Source: Symbiodinium sp. CCMP2592
Taxonomy: Eukaryota; Sar; Dinophyceae; Suessiales; Symbiodiniaceae
Assembly (NCBI GenBank): GCA_905221615.1
Contig: CAJNDT010001324.1
Coordinates: 601,001-665,000, forward strand
Direction: 5' to 3'
DNA: 64,000 nucleotides
The position numbers were made by a program, and so were the translations under genes. Below, one piece after another: positions 1-13,099 of this stretch. Position 1 is the first letter of the stretch, and the number at the start of each line of letters is the position of its first letter. A model generated the notes under the pieces. That model saw only the letters and a program-made list of their open reading frames with translations. It did no database searches and was not told the DNA's origin.

Positions 1-600
1 TATTTGGGAGTATTTGCGGTTGCTGTGATTGCAGGGTTGTATGTCACTGTGAACCGCAGTATGAAGTGTCCAGGTCAAAGTCGTCATGAGAACGTGGACG
101 AAGCTGGCGAAGCCGTGGAGGCTTTAGACTGCCTGGAAGTCTCTGCGAGCACAGCAGAGGACACAGAGGCCAACAGCACCTTGCGAGATGTCCACCCTGA
201 GACCGGCGGTGAGATCAGTGCTTTCGAGATTTCCACCAGCCTCTCGGAGATCCGAGTGGTTTCTCCCACGGCCAGCGACTCGAAGGAGCCCGAGCCGGCG
301 CTCGCCGAGCTTGAGCTCAGGGACCTCCCTCCGGTGCCCCCGTGCCCGTGGCCCAAGCAGCGCGTGGAGGCCCCAACTTCAACTCCACTCCGATCCATCT
401 TGCGTTCTGTGCCTTCGCCATCGAGATCTCGGTCTGCCTCATTGGCATCCGATGATTCGAAGCAAGGTACGCCGGAAGCAGACAGCTCAAGCAGCGTCCG
501 TATCGGCAAGTTGGGCGCCGTGGTGCAGTGGCCCTGCACTGCGCTTCAGCGGGCGTCCAAATCTCAGCGACGTGCCAGTCAGACGGAATCTCGATCATAA
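1..600 (+). CDS. Partial ORF, probable single-pass membrane protein with Ser-rich tail
   Basis: The frame is open at the left edge and ends at a TAA at 598-600, so the N-terminus lies outside the window. No ATG occurs before codon 21, so a start inside the window is unlikely. The first 15 residues (VFAVAVIAGLYVTV) form a hydrophobic stretch that fits a transmembrane helix. An acidic region follows, rich in Glu, Ala and Ser, then a proline-rich patch and a basic Ser/Arg segment (SPSRSRSASLASDD, about residues 138-151) like a phosphorylated tail. I do not recognise a family. It could be the last exon of a longer gene. Coding character is supported by the long open frame with little overlapping competition, but not proven. 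Confidence 0.45.
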   Translation, partial: YLGVFAVAVIAGLYVTVNRSMKCPGQSRHENVDEAGEAVEALDCLEVSASTAEDTEANSTLRDVHPETGGEISAFEISTSLSEIRVVSPTASDSKEPEPALAELELRDLPPVPPCPWPKQRVEAPTSTPLRSILRSVPSPSRSRSASLASDDSKQGTPEADSSSSVRIGKLGAVVQWPCTALQRASKSQRRASQTESRS

Positions 601-904
601 TTATGATGTTCAAGAGTCTCGTGTTTTCGGACGGCGCAGCCCTTGAAAAGAGAAGCACAGTCTTTCTCCTGAAATCATCGCTTTTGTCCGCAGGGCATTC
701 TGCGAAGACGCGCCCTGGTCTTGACCATCAAGCACTGGCAGGCGTCACTTGCCTGACCTTGGCTCCCACCTGCATGGGGTTCTCTATGTTCTCTGAAGGT
801 CGAAAGACTCCAGTGCCATGCTGGGATTTACTCACGAAAGCTAGCTCCTTGGAGCTTGCGGGAGTTGTTGTTTACATCGGGGGCGGGGCCGGCTCCACCC
901 CGAC

Positions 905-1420
905 TGAAAGGCCCCATCCATGGGACCCGATGCTGCTAGGCCAGGCTAGGCAAAACCATGGCTTTGGGCAACTGCGCTGTTGCTCTGCTGCCAACGTAGC
1001 CGCGGGAGAACTTATTTGACAACACTCTGTGCTTGTCGCGCGGAGGTGTTTACGCCACAGACCTGATGCTACTAGGTCAGCTGGCAGCATGGCATGGCAA
1101 CTTCGCACTTCCTCTACTGCCGCCAACTATTCGGCAACACTCCATGCTGGTCGCGCGAAGGCGTTTACGCCACGAGCCCAATGCTAGCTAGCAGCATGGC
1201 CGCCGTCACGCCCGACCCATTTTTGTGGGAAGCAGGGCCTCCGAATCTACAGAAAGGCTGCAAGGGCCTAGTTCCAAAACATTGCCGGGCCGGGAACTTA
1301 TTCGCAAACACCACGGCTTTGGGCAACTTCGTACTTGCTCTACTGCTAACATCTGGCAGCGTGGACGCAGTCAGGCGGGAACTTATTCGGCAACACCGTG
1401 CCTCTATGCGGTCAGACTAA
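905..1420. repeat. Diverged tandem repeat, unit about 120-150 bp, 3-4 copies
   Basis: Recurring blocks are CATGGCTTTGGGCAACT / CACGGCTTTGGGCAACTT, GGGAACTTATTCG-CAACAC, TGTCGCGCGGAGGTGTTTACGCCAC / GGTCGCGCGAAGGCGTTTACGCCAC, and CCTGATGCTACTAGG / CCCAATGCTAGCTAGC. They occur in the same order several times between about 930 and 1420 with many substitutions. The ORFs here are short and overlap the repeats, so I read this as non-coding. Confidence 0.6.
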
Positions 1421-4400
1421 CAAGACCGCCGCAAGACCTTGGAGCAGAGACACCAAGAGACAAGCCAGTGGCGAATCACCCAAAACCCTCCCCGTTCCCC
1501 GTGCCTCAACCCGCCGCTGTCCGCGACCCTACCTTTCGTTCGCCCTGCGCTCCAGTCTGCTTGATGGGAAGCCTGCGCTTTGTTTAGTTTTATCTGAGCT
1601 TGGGCGAGGCTCGGTGCTACCGCAGCGACTGCCCCTACAGGGTTTCAGATGTTTGCGGATGCCTCACGACCGAGGTTTCGAAGAGGTTGCCATCAACTTC
1701 GCCTCGCTTGGCGAGCGACTTGCCTTTAGTTCCTTCCAGCTAGAGATACTGTGTCTGCCCTGAAACTTCTACAGCAATAGTTCTAAGCATGCTTTGCCCA
1801 GCTTTGGAATCGCTGAATCGGAGTGTTGGAGCGAATTTGCAAGCTTCGCAACCCATCATGCACCGACCCCTGTTGCAGTGACCTCGCCACCGCCCGTTTC
1901 AGAAGTATCCAGTGCCGAAGCAAGAACGAGAACACCTGCCCCACCAGCATCATCCAACAAGAACCAAGATATGGGGCCAAGGCGTGGCGAGCGGAGCTCC
2001 AACATGGGATAGACGCATGCTCGCGCCACTCGGCAGTCCACATGCAACGACATCTACGCTGTGTGCCAAACCTGCTTGCCGCTTGAAAGCCCAAAAGGCC
2101 GCGCTGTTCACGAGAAGCGGCTCCTCCGCCGGGCCTTCCACGGCCTCTGCCCGGTAGCACCGAAGCACTCGGCAGAGCTCCGGCGGCAGCTGGCTTTGCA
2201 GGCGGCGCTTCTGTGCCTTGACATGGAAGCGACCTTTCTTACCTCCGCAGGCTTCCAAGGGATCGTCCTCACCCGAGCGCTGGGGAGGTAAGAACCCGTC
2301 TCTACGAGGGCGAGCCTCCCTGGGCTCTCGGGCTTGCGGATGGCTGAGGCTTTGTTCCATACGGAGGCATAAACAAGAGGTATAAATAAACAAGTCCCGC
2401 TTCTCTTGAATCGGCACCAACGCACGGCCTTCGAAATTTCAGTTTTGAGCTTCTCGTGGCACAAGTATGCGTGCAGAACACACTGTTGCACGGCTCCTCG
2501 ATGCTCCTCGATTGTGTGGCACCTCACGCCAACGACAACTACAGGCAACTGCTTCTCAGCAGATCTACGTAACATGCGGAGCCGCCGGTTTTGCAGCGAG
2601 GCTCCAGTCCGTCCTTCGCGGCTGGCACCGGCGCTGTGAAGACGCCGCCCGGCTCAGCACCGGCTGTTGGCTTTGGAAGAAAAGGGGAGGTTTAGTGCTT
2701 TGGCCGTGCCTGGGCTGGCGGCAGCTGCAAGTAGCCTCGCCTCGCGTGCGAAGCCAAAGCTCAGGTGCAGCGTGCGGGCAAAGTTCTCCGGGCTGCGGCT
2801 TCCAGGTGGCGAGGCTGCAGTGCCGAATGCCACCGTCATGTGACCGGCTGCCCTACGCATGCCAAGGTGGCGCCTTGGGGTTTGCTGGACCCTGTGGTGT
2901 GAGCTCGCTCAAAGAGCAGAGAAAGCACCCACAGTCTCATGGGAGATCTCTGCAATTTCGACAGCGCCTGGACTGCGATTGGGGTCTTGTGAATTCCTCC
3001 ACTCGCCATTCTTGCGCCGAAGGTGACAGGTCCCTCACAATAGATGTGGTGTCCCTCCTCGAATTCAGCACGCAATCCAATCACTCCACAGCCAGTCCTC
3101 AAGCTTGAGCAAGTCTGCGCCCTGAACACACAATGGCAAGCGTCTTTGGCATGTCTTCGGCCTTGACCGTAGACACACCAAGCTCCCCACAATCATTCTG
3201 AGCAGTTGTGCAAGGCCAATCGCAGTGAAAGCCTTTCGAAGTGAACCGCCTCAGCCACAATCCTACGTAACCTCCTAGATCCTACAGTAACCTTAACATT
3301 GATTTAACGACCTTCACTTTCACTTCTTCACTTTACCGTCTGTGGCGACAGTGACTGTCGCAACGAAGCGAGAGGTTCTCCCCAAGTGTAAGTGCCCCCC
3401 GCGGTCGAGCTTACCTCAACTCTGCACGCTCATGCAATGCTGTGGGGCCTTAACGGTTAACGACCTTCAAGCCCTGAAGCTGAAAACAAAAGACGGCGAC
3501 TCGATCATTGAAAGGACTCCGGCTCTGCTTTGGAGCGCAGCCGGGCCTCTGCCTCTCAGCGATCCGAGGGTCGCCCGGCCTGAGACCTTTGCAGTCGTAG
3601 TCTTTGCGGCGACAGCAAACACCATGACGCCGAACGCAGTGTGGATAGAATTGGTAGTCACTGCGAAATGAACAGTAGTTGCATTTATAGTGATCTAGCC
3701 GTATGACAGCTTCGGTCTCATGAGGTCATCAACACGAAGCTACGGACTGCAGACCCCAAAGCAGTGCAGCAGCACAGAAGAGAAGAAAGCGGGTTCTCGA
3801 AGCACTGTTGCAGTTTCTCCTTGGAAGAACAAGTTTGCAAAGCAGGGCTGAATCTTAGACTTTGACCCGCTGTCGAAAGGTCTGGGGCGTGGTGGGAGCA
3901 GCTGCTCGGAGCTCTTTGTGGAGACGCGGATGCGTCAAGTGCCTCCTGTTTGAAATCAGTTTCGAACTGAAGGCCGGACGGACAGCCGTCCCTTTGGGAC
4001 TTGGGGGAATGACGGCGAGACGATTGCAGGGTCTCTACAAGTACAGTTTGAGTGATCCTTTCAGAACATCGCCCACTACTACAGCCAAGCCGAGATCGCG
4101 TGTGGCCGACGGGCTTCGGCTGCGCGCCGCTGCGGCGGCGCGGCACTCGGCGCAGCTCCTTCGTGCTTGGCGTCAGGCCGTGGATTGTGCTTTGGTCGAC
4201 AGCATGTCGCATGTGTTGCAAGTAGGGTGCCCATGTAGGCCATTATTTCGATATATTATTCGAGCCAGCTGAACGTGTCAGAGCGGAGGGGTGCTGCCAA
4301 AGAACACTTGCCTTGCCAATCCAGGTCAAGGAGTTGCAGGGTGTAAGTGGGATGAACAGGGTAGCCCCAATCCAGCACGAGCCACTACACTGCGGGAGGT

Positions 4401-7400
4401 CTTGAGGGCGAAGCGCTTCGACATGCGAAAGGCAGCACGCCATCGGGAGGCCCCAATGGGGCAGACTGCTGTTGAGTCTGGGAGTTCCAGTTCAGGTCTT
4501 GGGCTTTGTGAGGTTTGGAGAGCTATTGGAAGCACGCGGAGTTTCTATGTTTCAGGAACTTTAGGGAGTAGATCTGAAGGGTTGGACTGTTTCAAATTGG
4601 TGAGAACGGAACTGGGAAGCACCGGACAATCTGAAGGGCCGGGAGGGGTATTAGGAGCTTGGGCAGAGGGTCCACCTTCGACAGAGTCGCCGAGGATGCC
4701 CTACAATCTTTGCTCTGCTGGCAATCCGCCACTTGTTTGTTTCGCCGACTGCGCTGCCTCACGTTGGAGCGGAGGCAGGGGGAAGGAGGCAAAGTTTGAC
4801 GTTCCGAGTTGTGGGTCATGAGCTTGACATGTGTTCAAAGGGGCCGTTGTAAAGTGCTTGTAGCCAGGTAGGCTCATTGGATATGATATGGTGGCTTAAG
4901 AACTTCCATCTGTGGTTGTTGTCCGGTCAAATCAGCGACATCAAGTCGTCTGCTCGTAACAGCTGCATGAGGGTCCCATGTCTGCAGGAACCTCCTGCTG
5001 AAAGAAAGCTTTACCACTTGGTGGCAGCGCCGGGGGTGGCGCTTGGCAGCGAGTCAGCTGTGGCATGCGGCGGGACAGCGCATCCTGAGGAAGGCAGATC
5101 TCTGCTGAGATGCCGCAGCATCTGCATATGAAACTCAATTCCTAGAGCGACACTGCGAACAAGGCATTAGTGCGTACGGGCCAAATAAGTACTACAAGGC
5201 TGTGTATCTGCTTCTAGTGTTTTGGTGCAAGCCACGCACAATCATGACTTTTCCATATCTTGACTTTCCGGCTTGATCCTGGATGCCACATCCGCATCTG
5301 AGCGCTGTCGTGCTTCGCGTGCTTCTTCTTGCAGGGGCGAGCACCGCAACACTTCCCGTCCGAGTCTTCTCCATACTTTATGGCACAGTCTTCATCACTC
5401 GTCACTCGTCTCTCTCACGGACAGGCGGCATGCTGCTGGCGTCAGCATTTCCTTGCAGGCGTTTTCTGCATGGCATAAGGCTAAGATTTCGGGGCACGAG
5501 GTTGGAGAGCTCGCACTTTGCAGCTGATGGATAGTTGTCCCGTGATGTCAAATGCCTCGAGCACAGCCCAAGCACGCCGAAAGCCGAGCTGCACCGAAGA
5601 TGCCTTTGTATTCTCCAGGACAGCTTCGCCTGAACGGATTCCTTGCAGCTGAGAGGAAGGCGGCGGGTTGGAAGGCTTGGTGCCTTGCAGCCCGGTGCCC
5701 AGGGAGCCCTGAAGCTGAGGGAATCCAAGAGCCCAGTTTCAGTACTACCGGACACAGCTCAAAGCAGAACGGAGGCTTGGGCAGGGTCCACGCCAAGGTT
5801 CGCATCTCGCGTGGGCAGCGCCGGAGCAAACGGCTGTTCTTTTTCTGGCCGCTCGAACGAAACTGGACTTGGATATTGATTCGAGGATGGAATCAACGAA
5901 AGTAGTTGAATTTAAGCATCTTCGTTTCGTCCCAGCCAAAATGTTTGCCTTTGACTGCACCGCTTTGCAGAACATCTCAGGCGTGCAAAGCTCCAGGCGG
6001 CCGGGGCCCAGATGGCAGTCTTGTCGTATTGTAACCGAAGGGTCAGGGCCACAAGAATGCTCCTGAGGCAACTAGATGCGTCACACTTTTGCATACAGCT
6101 CAGCTGAGACGTGTCTGTCTTCACAAGGGTGCTGGAAGGAGGTTGCCTTCTTTGCCTTTCCTACGCTGTCATCAGGGGAACGGTGCAGAGTCTGTATGAG
6201 GCCTCGAGGGCGACGTTCCTGGCGGAAGCTATCAGCAAGGCTTCAAAGACATGGAAGCTATCAAGTTCTGAAGCCCCTAGATCCGAAGAGCTATCGTCCA
6301 AGTCTAAGTCTGTTTTTCAGTCTTCCAAATTCGCAAATGTTTGGTTCGTGTCGAAGTAACACGGTGAGAGGCAAGAAGCGCGAGAAATGCACAGCTCATG
6401 ACATGTATACTAACGATATCAAAGACTTTATGTGTTGCATGCAGGTGCACAAATAAACGTGTGCATATCATACATACATGCGCCGGGTACGTAGAGAAAG
6501 CAAGCTCCGGCCGACATGCAGTATTTTTTGCACTTGGAAGTGCTGAAGTCTGACAGCGATGTAATGAACCCAAGGCCCGCAGGTGCAAGTTGCGACGCTG
6601 CGTCCGCGCCTGGGTCGGATGCAGCCGTGGTCGTGGCGCTCTCGCCAGGCTTGCGCCCTAATGCGGTGGTGGCTGGAGGGCCTTGCTCGGACTTTGGGTT
6701 AAGGGACAAGGTAATTGTAATGGCTTGCAGGCTTCAGCACTATAATACAGAATATACAGATTGATTGCCCATGCAAGTTTACACAGTAACATCAGAGTGA
6801 TGATAAGCGGGTTCTTGATCGGTTCAATCCTAAGTTCATCATTCCAAGACACTCATCCCCGTTTGTGCCCATGCGCTGTCTGCCAAGATAGCCCGTCGGA
6901 AGCCGGTCTGGTCCAGGTCGGCCTTTCGCTGCTGGCGTGCCCTCTTCTGCGGAGCCCAGTGTCGCGCTGAGACTTTCGTCGGGGCTGGACTTGAGGTCGC
7001 CACATCTCGAGCTCGAGGCTAAGGCTTATAGGCCTTTGGATGAGAACGTTGCAGGCAGCGCAGGCTGGAGCTCAGCTTTGAGGGGTGGCGGCGGCATCAC
7101 CAGGTCCGATGGGCTTGCCAGGGGTGGTGTGGATGGTCGCCGCAGCAACAGCTTTGAGCAATAGCCATCTTATGCAGGTTACGTGTCTAATTTGCTTCAC
7201 AACGGAGAGTGTGGCTCCTGCATGCGAAGCATGTTTGGGCACGCTGTCCTGCCAGGCCTTCAAGCGGGCCAGCACGATGGCAATCCTCACCAGGTGACTT
7301 CGGGATGGTGAAGGTAGAGAAGCTTGTTCTGGGCTCCAACCTGTGCAGAAGGCTTCATCTACCCTCTCTCCTGCCCCTGCGTGTGATGCGAGGACCAGGC

Positions 7401-9200
7401 GCAGCCATCTGGCCTGGAAGGCATGGCAGCGGCTTCTGCGTCGCACGGCCGAACTGAAGATGCGACAGGATTTACGGGCCACGGGCTGTTTGTGCTGTTG
7501 TTCGCCTCTGTAGGGTAGCGTCACCAAGGCCTCCGTCATGGCTGGAATGCAGCTCGGGAGCTGTCTGGGGGCTCCCGCGCGCGCCAGGCTGGTGCTATAG
7601 CATTGGCGATGTGGTACATTCAGGCTGTAGACTAGTGGTCAAGAGGGTGGCACGCAGGCATACAGATGCTTGGGTCCAGGCTTCAAGGGCTTTCGGGGGC
7701 TTTCGTGGATTCGTGGATGTCCCAAGACAGCCAGGCTTTTGCTTCATGGCACCGTGCGTCGCGGCACCGAGCAATCTGCTGCTGGCCCGCGAAGCTTCGA
7801 GATGTAGAGAGAAGGCGAGCTCTGACCCACCCTTGCTGCCTCTGTTAGTTGCCCACCAAGGTTATTTGGAGCTCAAGCAGCTCGGGCATGCTTCTTTGCA
7901 ACTATGGCGCTGTGCCGCCTGGAACCTGGTGCGGGAAACTCTGGCCAAGGGGAGAAGATAGCCGCAGTTCTGAGGTTTTTGAGCCGTAAGCAGCAGATTT
8001 GAGCGAACTTCTGTGAGAACTGTTTCGGGTACGCATCAGACATGTTGCAAGGGCAGTGCACAGACTCCATTCCTACTCGTATGTAGTGCGCAGCCACAGC
8101 AAGCTGCCTAGTTTCGAAACTGAACGGGCTCCTGCGGCTGACATCGCAAGTCGCTTTGGCCAGTTGTCCTCATTCCTTCCGTGCCGGCAATGTGCCGATT
8201 AAATTTGTTGCGCTGCACGTGGGCCGAGCGACACATTCAAAGTGCAGAGAAGAAGTGTTGGGAGAACGTAGGTCGACCGGCTTGCGCAGCTTGTGACACT
8301 TTATAGCGCCGATGTACAGCGGCAAGGGCCCCCTTTGCCTTTCCCCCGAGGCCCATGTGGAACAGCGAGGACGGGCAAAGATGCGCTCAGCTCTGGCATG
8401 CTGGATTGCTGCAGTCAGCAGGGTCGGAGCCTCGTGCCGACTGTCAGGGCTTCGTCGTGCCAGGGTCATAGATATGTCATAGAGTCATGGAGCAGCCGGA
8501 CTTGAGATTTCTTGGCTGATGGTTGCGGTTCCAGGTCAGATGCCAGGGCTAGTTAGGCTAGTTGAAGGCGCAAGCAATGCATGTCAGGTGCAAACTAGGC
8601 AGCTCGGCCTGAGTCTTCGTGCCTGGCGACAGTGGGCCGGGTCAAGAAGCAAGCTGAGGCCTAATGGTGGAAGGGGACGAAAGTCGTGATGCGTGCCAGG
8701 ATAGCTCAGAAAGCAGGGAGCACACTGTCACAGAAGCGACATCCCATTGCTGGGCCCGGGCAGCAGGTCCCATCTTCAGCTTTGGAATCTCTTCCGGACG
8801 AAGTCGAGGTTGGGCGAGGGCAGGCTTCTGGATTTGACAAGCTTCGAGGATTGGTTTGAGTGAGGCCGCATGATTCGGGATAGAAAGTATGTGGACTGCG
8901 TCATGATCTTGAGCTGGGTAAATATGTTCAGGTCAGGCTTCAGGGTTTGCGCATCTATGGCGAGTTCTGAAGTGGTGAGGCAGCTGCGCCTGTCTCTTCG
9001 ACTGCGTCGATGGAGCTTCCTCGCAAAGGCTCCAGCAGCACATCTCAGACTCAGACCCTGTGCTCCTGAACTCAGCTTGCCACTTGGTGCAAGGCTGGTG
9101 CCTGGGACCGCCAGCATGTCGTCTGGGGCCTGAGAGACTCTTCGAGCTTTCTTTCGGGCAAATCGGAGCTGTCAGAAGATCTTGACAGCAGTGTGTGGAT
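1421..9200. other. Long stretch with no supportable gene
   Basis: Only short overlapping frames occur on both strands (mostly under 130 codons). None shows a recognisable domain or a convincing acceptor-exon-donor structure. There is no low-complexity tract or internal repeat of note. Small exons could be hidden here, because exons elsewhere in the window are often under 100 nt. Confidence 0.5.
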
Positions 9201-9210
9201 AGCCTCCGAG

Positions 9211-9243
9211 CAGTCAGAGATAGTCAGAGATAGTCAGAGACAG
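9211..9243. repeat. Short tandem repeat, TAGTCAGAGA x3
   Basis: Three near-perfect copies of a 10-11 bp unit (AGTCAGAGAT) in a row, in otherwise non-coding sequence. No gene is recognised between this repeat and the candidate exon at 10.9 kb. Confidence 0.8.
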
Positions 9244-10928
9244 CAGCCAACCTTCCTACGTTCTGGGCTCCCTCGTCTCAGCCTTCATGCATGCCTAGCC
9301 GACGTCATTTCCGCCAGAAAAGGCACGGCTGCTGCGCGCCTGGATGCGTGAGTTTGGGCTCCCAGTGTCGTGTCTGCGGCTCCAGCTCCGGTGCAATTTC
9401 AGCCCTGGCATCACCCCAAATGAAACCACCTGACGCCTTTTGGTTGCCTGTCGCTGGCTCGACCAGTCCAGAAATTCTGGTGAGGTGTTCGCTCACAGAG
9501 GCCCTGGTACGGGAGACCACGCTGCGGCGCTTGCTCCTTGCATGGCGCTGTGTGAAGCACTTAGATGGCGGTGCTGAAATGTGCTGATTGCATCTTGATA
9601 AGGCGGCGCAGGCAGTCTGAGCGGACATTTCATCCCTGCAGCCGTGAGCCAAGATCGAGCCTCTTGGGGTAGGACCCTCAAAGCAGCATGGTCGACGTGA
9701 TGGCACCGGCAGAGCCGCTTGTCGCCACACTGGCGGCATCGCCCATCGACATGGGACACCAGGCTAGGGCTAGCTAGGGCAACCCTTCGTCCGATTGCGT
9801 GGCGTGGATCATTACATGAGATTTCTTGATCAGGCATAGACAAGCGAGCAATACAATATCCGACCAGGAGATGGCCCAGTTCGTGAATGAGCTCGAAGAT
9901 ATTTTTCAGGCTATTCACGCTGGGATCCGCTGCTCGTCACGCAGCCGGTATGGCCATGGCCGTGACGCTTTGTATATAAATTGACTTGAACATCGAAATT
10001 AGCAGATGTCCTCGTGTCCAATCGGGGGTGACGTTGCGACTCGTGATCCGTCATCAGTCGTTGCGTTGCGATACCAGCCTTCCGGTGTATTCAGGAGAAG
10101 ACTACGCTGTGGCGTTGTCCGCCATCACCTGCAACCTCTGTGTCAGCTTGGGCTACGAGGACGAGGACGAACTCGAAGAGGTTGGGTAACCGTGTAAGAT
10201 CTGCAGTTAGCAGCGACGCTATGTGCCTTTGCAGCTGGAGGTGCCCTTAAAGCTTCAAGCCCACCCTCCCTTGGGTACACAACTCTGTTGTCCTCAGCAT
10301 TCCTCAGGATGAGAGAGGGCAGTCGGAGAGTGAGCCTTGTGAATGTTGGAGGCGTTGGGTGGCCCCCTCGTGCAATTTCTGGACGCATTGCTTCTTGACC
10401 AGCACTGCAGGGCTTGACAAGCCTGTACAAGTCTGAGTCACTGTCAAAAAGAGGCAAACGAAACAGGGTAATGACTACCCCACAAACTCCAATTTGGCTT
10501 GCATGCGGAAACTCTAGGCAGAGGTGCAGACGGGCCTCTGGAGACGTGCAGAGGTCAACAAACCGATAGCAACTCCTATCATTAGCCCTTGTTCCTACTG
10601 CGATAGTTGAGGCCCCATTTCGAGGTGCAGCGGCCTGGCGAGGACGCCGAGGACGTGGGGGCACACTCAAGCAGTTTCTTACGGGGTCTTCGGGGTGGAT
10701 GCCGCGCTCCGTCGTGGCTGAATCCTGCAGCAACAGCTGCCGGACACATGCGTCGTTTCCTGGGCATCTGGCTGATAATCATGACGATGGGCAGCCTCAG
10801 CCGCCTCCAGCACTGCTCCCACCACCACAGCTTCTGCCACGACCACGGAGGGCAAGCCCTTGTCCTTTCGATTCCTTAACTTTGTGGTGAGCTGGTCCGA
10901 CGCCTATGTTGGGCCCACCTCGGAGCAG

Positions 10929-11206
10929 GACATGCAATCAAGGTTCCAACCGCGGCAAGCAGCACAGACTACGAGAACTATGGAGACGACACGAAGGAGA
11001 TTCCATCCGGAATTTCCAGGCAACAGTTGCCGATTTTATGGCCAACGAAGAACGGAAACTGGACATAGAGTACGTGGTGGCAGCAGTTCGTTGCAAGCTG
11101 GAGGAGCCAACGCCGGATAATGATCTGGAATGGTGCAGGTCCTTGGTGGATTGGAAGCTACCCACTCACCACCGCATGCTGCAGGCAGCGCAACAGGCAA
11201 TTTTGG
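10929..11206 (+). CDS. Candidate exon, charged helical protein, unknown
   Basis: The segment follows a plausible acceptor (CGGAGCAG at 10921-10928) and stays open through a charged, helix-favouring stretch that includes RELWRRHEGDSIRNFQ, VADFMANEERKLDIEYVVAA and LEWCRSLVDWKLPTHHRML. The reading then runs into a GTGGT/AGTAGT triplet tract, where a GT at 11207 could serve as donor. Composition changes sharply from mixed protein-like to poly-Val/Gly at that point, which supports an exon end there. No family is recognised. A proline-rich open segment just upstream (about 10770-10880) could be a preceding exon. Confidence 0.4.
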
Positions 11207-11312
11207 GTCGTGGTCGTGATAGTGGTAATGGTAGTGGTAGTGAAGAAGAAGTAGTAGTGGTGGTGATGGTAGCAGTAGTAGCAGTAGTAGTAGGAGGAGG
11301 AGCACGAGGATT
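11205..11312. repeat. Interrupted triplet tract (GGT/AGT/GAA)
   Basis: A run of GTG, AGT, GAA and GGA triplets, with reverse-complement ACC/ACT, giving poly-Val or poly-Tyr/Leu in the various frames. It directly follows the candidate exon ending at 11206. Confidence 0.8.
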
Positions 11313-12620
11313 GGGAATTTGAGTGGCGACAGCAATAGCAGTCGGCTGCGGCTGCTGCTGCTACTGCCACAGCTCGTCGCGATGTAGTTGAATTGTAGCA
11401 TGACATCGCGATCAGCATCCAGAGTCGTCTGCAGGATTCAGAGATCCGTGTCCTTATGAGACCGGTGCCCCAGGAGGATGATCTCCGGAGACTTGGCAGC
11501 TTTGGTAAGGCCACAGTAGCCCGGTTGTATTGCATTTCGGTATCTACGTTCGCCAGCGCTGCTAGTGGTGTCGGTCCTTGCACTACTGTAAGACCAGGGT
11601 TTTGCGCAGCATCGAATTGAGTGTTTACGCCGCCTGCGAGGCCGGGCATGGGGCAGTCCCTCACCTTCCCTGTCTCGGAGCGGGGGTTCTGGCGGCGGGT
11701 CCGGAAGTTGATCTGGAACCATCAGATGCTGTGACCATGTTGCATATCCACTTTGGAGCCAAGTCCTTGTGCTTTTGCTTGTTGTGCCAGCAGATATGAT
11801 AGTGAGTGAAAACGCAGACATGCGGCAAGCACATGTAATCCAACCAAAGCACCTGGGTTAGATGATTTGACGTATCCCAAAACGTGGCAGCTCCGCCCCT
11901 TCCCCAGCATCTCCGAGAGGAGCGCGAGCACCTCTGGCGGGTCGTACTGCTCGGGCCACGAGCGCAGGCAAGGCGCCGGTTCTATCGCAGATTGAATGGC
12001 CCCATTGCAGTTCTCGGACTTCCGCAAGGAACAGGATTGCGTAGTACCCAATGGCGATTGTGTATGAATGCTCGCAGTAGCAGCAGCAGCAGCAAAGAGC
12101 AACGCATTTGACCAGTGTAGCAAGAGTGAATGTCAACAACATCTCCAGCAACACAAACAGTACGAAGCGATCGCTATACATGAGAAGAGGGTGAACGGTG
12201 AGGGTATGGATCGACCTGATGGAAGGACTGCTGGGGATAGGAAGGCAACAGAAATACTACAAATCGTAGTATTTGTATTGCTACCAGTAGAAAGAGCTAA
12301 TCGTCCCTGACCATTCCCGCGAACAAGGAATAGCTTTGAGTCGCTGCAGCACTACAGCCAGCTCATGAGTCATGGCAAGTAGCAACTGCACATCGGACAA
12401 GACGAACGAGACCATAAGACTTGAGGTCGGTCCTCCGTGGTTTTTCTAGGTGGGAGTATTGTTTGCCCGGGCTTAAGTTCGAGGTCCTTCATGCCGAGTC
12501 TTGCACTAACATAAGTGTACCCGATTTGTGAGATCACCAGTCCGGCACAGGTGGAGATCCCGGAGATCCAGTTTCTCATCCAGCCAAAGAGCCGGCGAAG
12601 TGTCGACACAATTTACAACC
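11313..12620. other. No supportable gene; one small hairpin
   Basis: Short overlapping frames only. A perfect 9-bp stem, AAATACTAC-AAATC-GTAGTATTT, lies at about 12251-12274, with no obvious function. Confidence 0.5.
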
Positions 12621-12941
12621 TGAGCCATGGGTGCAGGCTTGTGGAGAACACACAATAGCGTGACGTCAACTAAAGGGTGCTGGATGCTGGCATTCGCTCT
12701 CTGTTTTGACTTCTGCAAGCCAGTCCAGTATGAAGTGCCACCCAAAGCGAAGCCACAGCAAAGGATCGCCGCGGCCATCTTCAACTTGGGCGATCATGTT
12801 TGCTGGCTGATCTTCAAGTTCGGGATCACCACGGTGTCAACTTTATACACGACTCGCCTCCGTACTTCTAGGGCTCTAGGCAGTGTGGGTTGCAAGAGTC
12901 TGCTCCCAGTGTGGCAATCGTTCCTGCGGGAAGAATCACAG

Positions 12942-13067
12942 GTCCAGAAGAACCGCCGCATGGGTGGCGCCATCAGCGAGGAAGAGTTGGCCCGGATCTG
13001 CGAGAAGATCGACCAGCTCAACACCCTGTCGCTTGCCTGGCTATGGGGCTTGGGATATCGGATATGA
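12942..13067 (+). CDS. Candidate exon, short helical segment
   Basis: After a good acceptor (GAAGAATCACAG ending at 12941) the frame reads VQKNRRMGGAISEEELARIC and then EKIDQLNTLSLAWLWG before a TGA at 13065-13067. The ISEEELARICEKIDQLNTLS stretch is clearly helix-like with balanced acidic and basic residues, unlike neighbouring frames. It may be a terminal exon, or may splice out before the stop. The open frame upstream of 12942 looks less protein-like. Family not recognised. Confidence 0.35.
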   Translation, partial: VQKNRRMGGAISEEELARICEKIDQLNTLSLAWLWGLGYRI

Positions 13068-13099
13068 TTGCACTTGACAGCTGCTTGCCTTAAACACGG

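Noticed and set aside
11036..11664. Minus-strand ORFs with poly-Leu, Tyr and Ala
   Set aside because: They are the reverse readings of the GGT/AGT triplet tract and show no domain.
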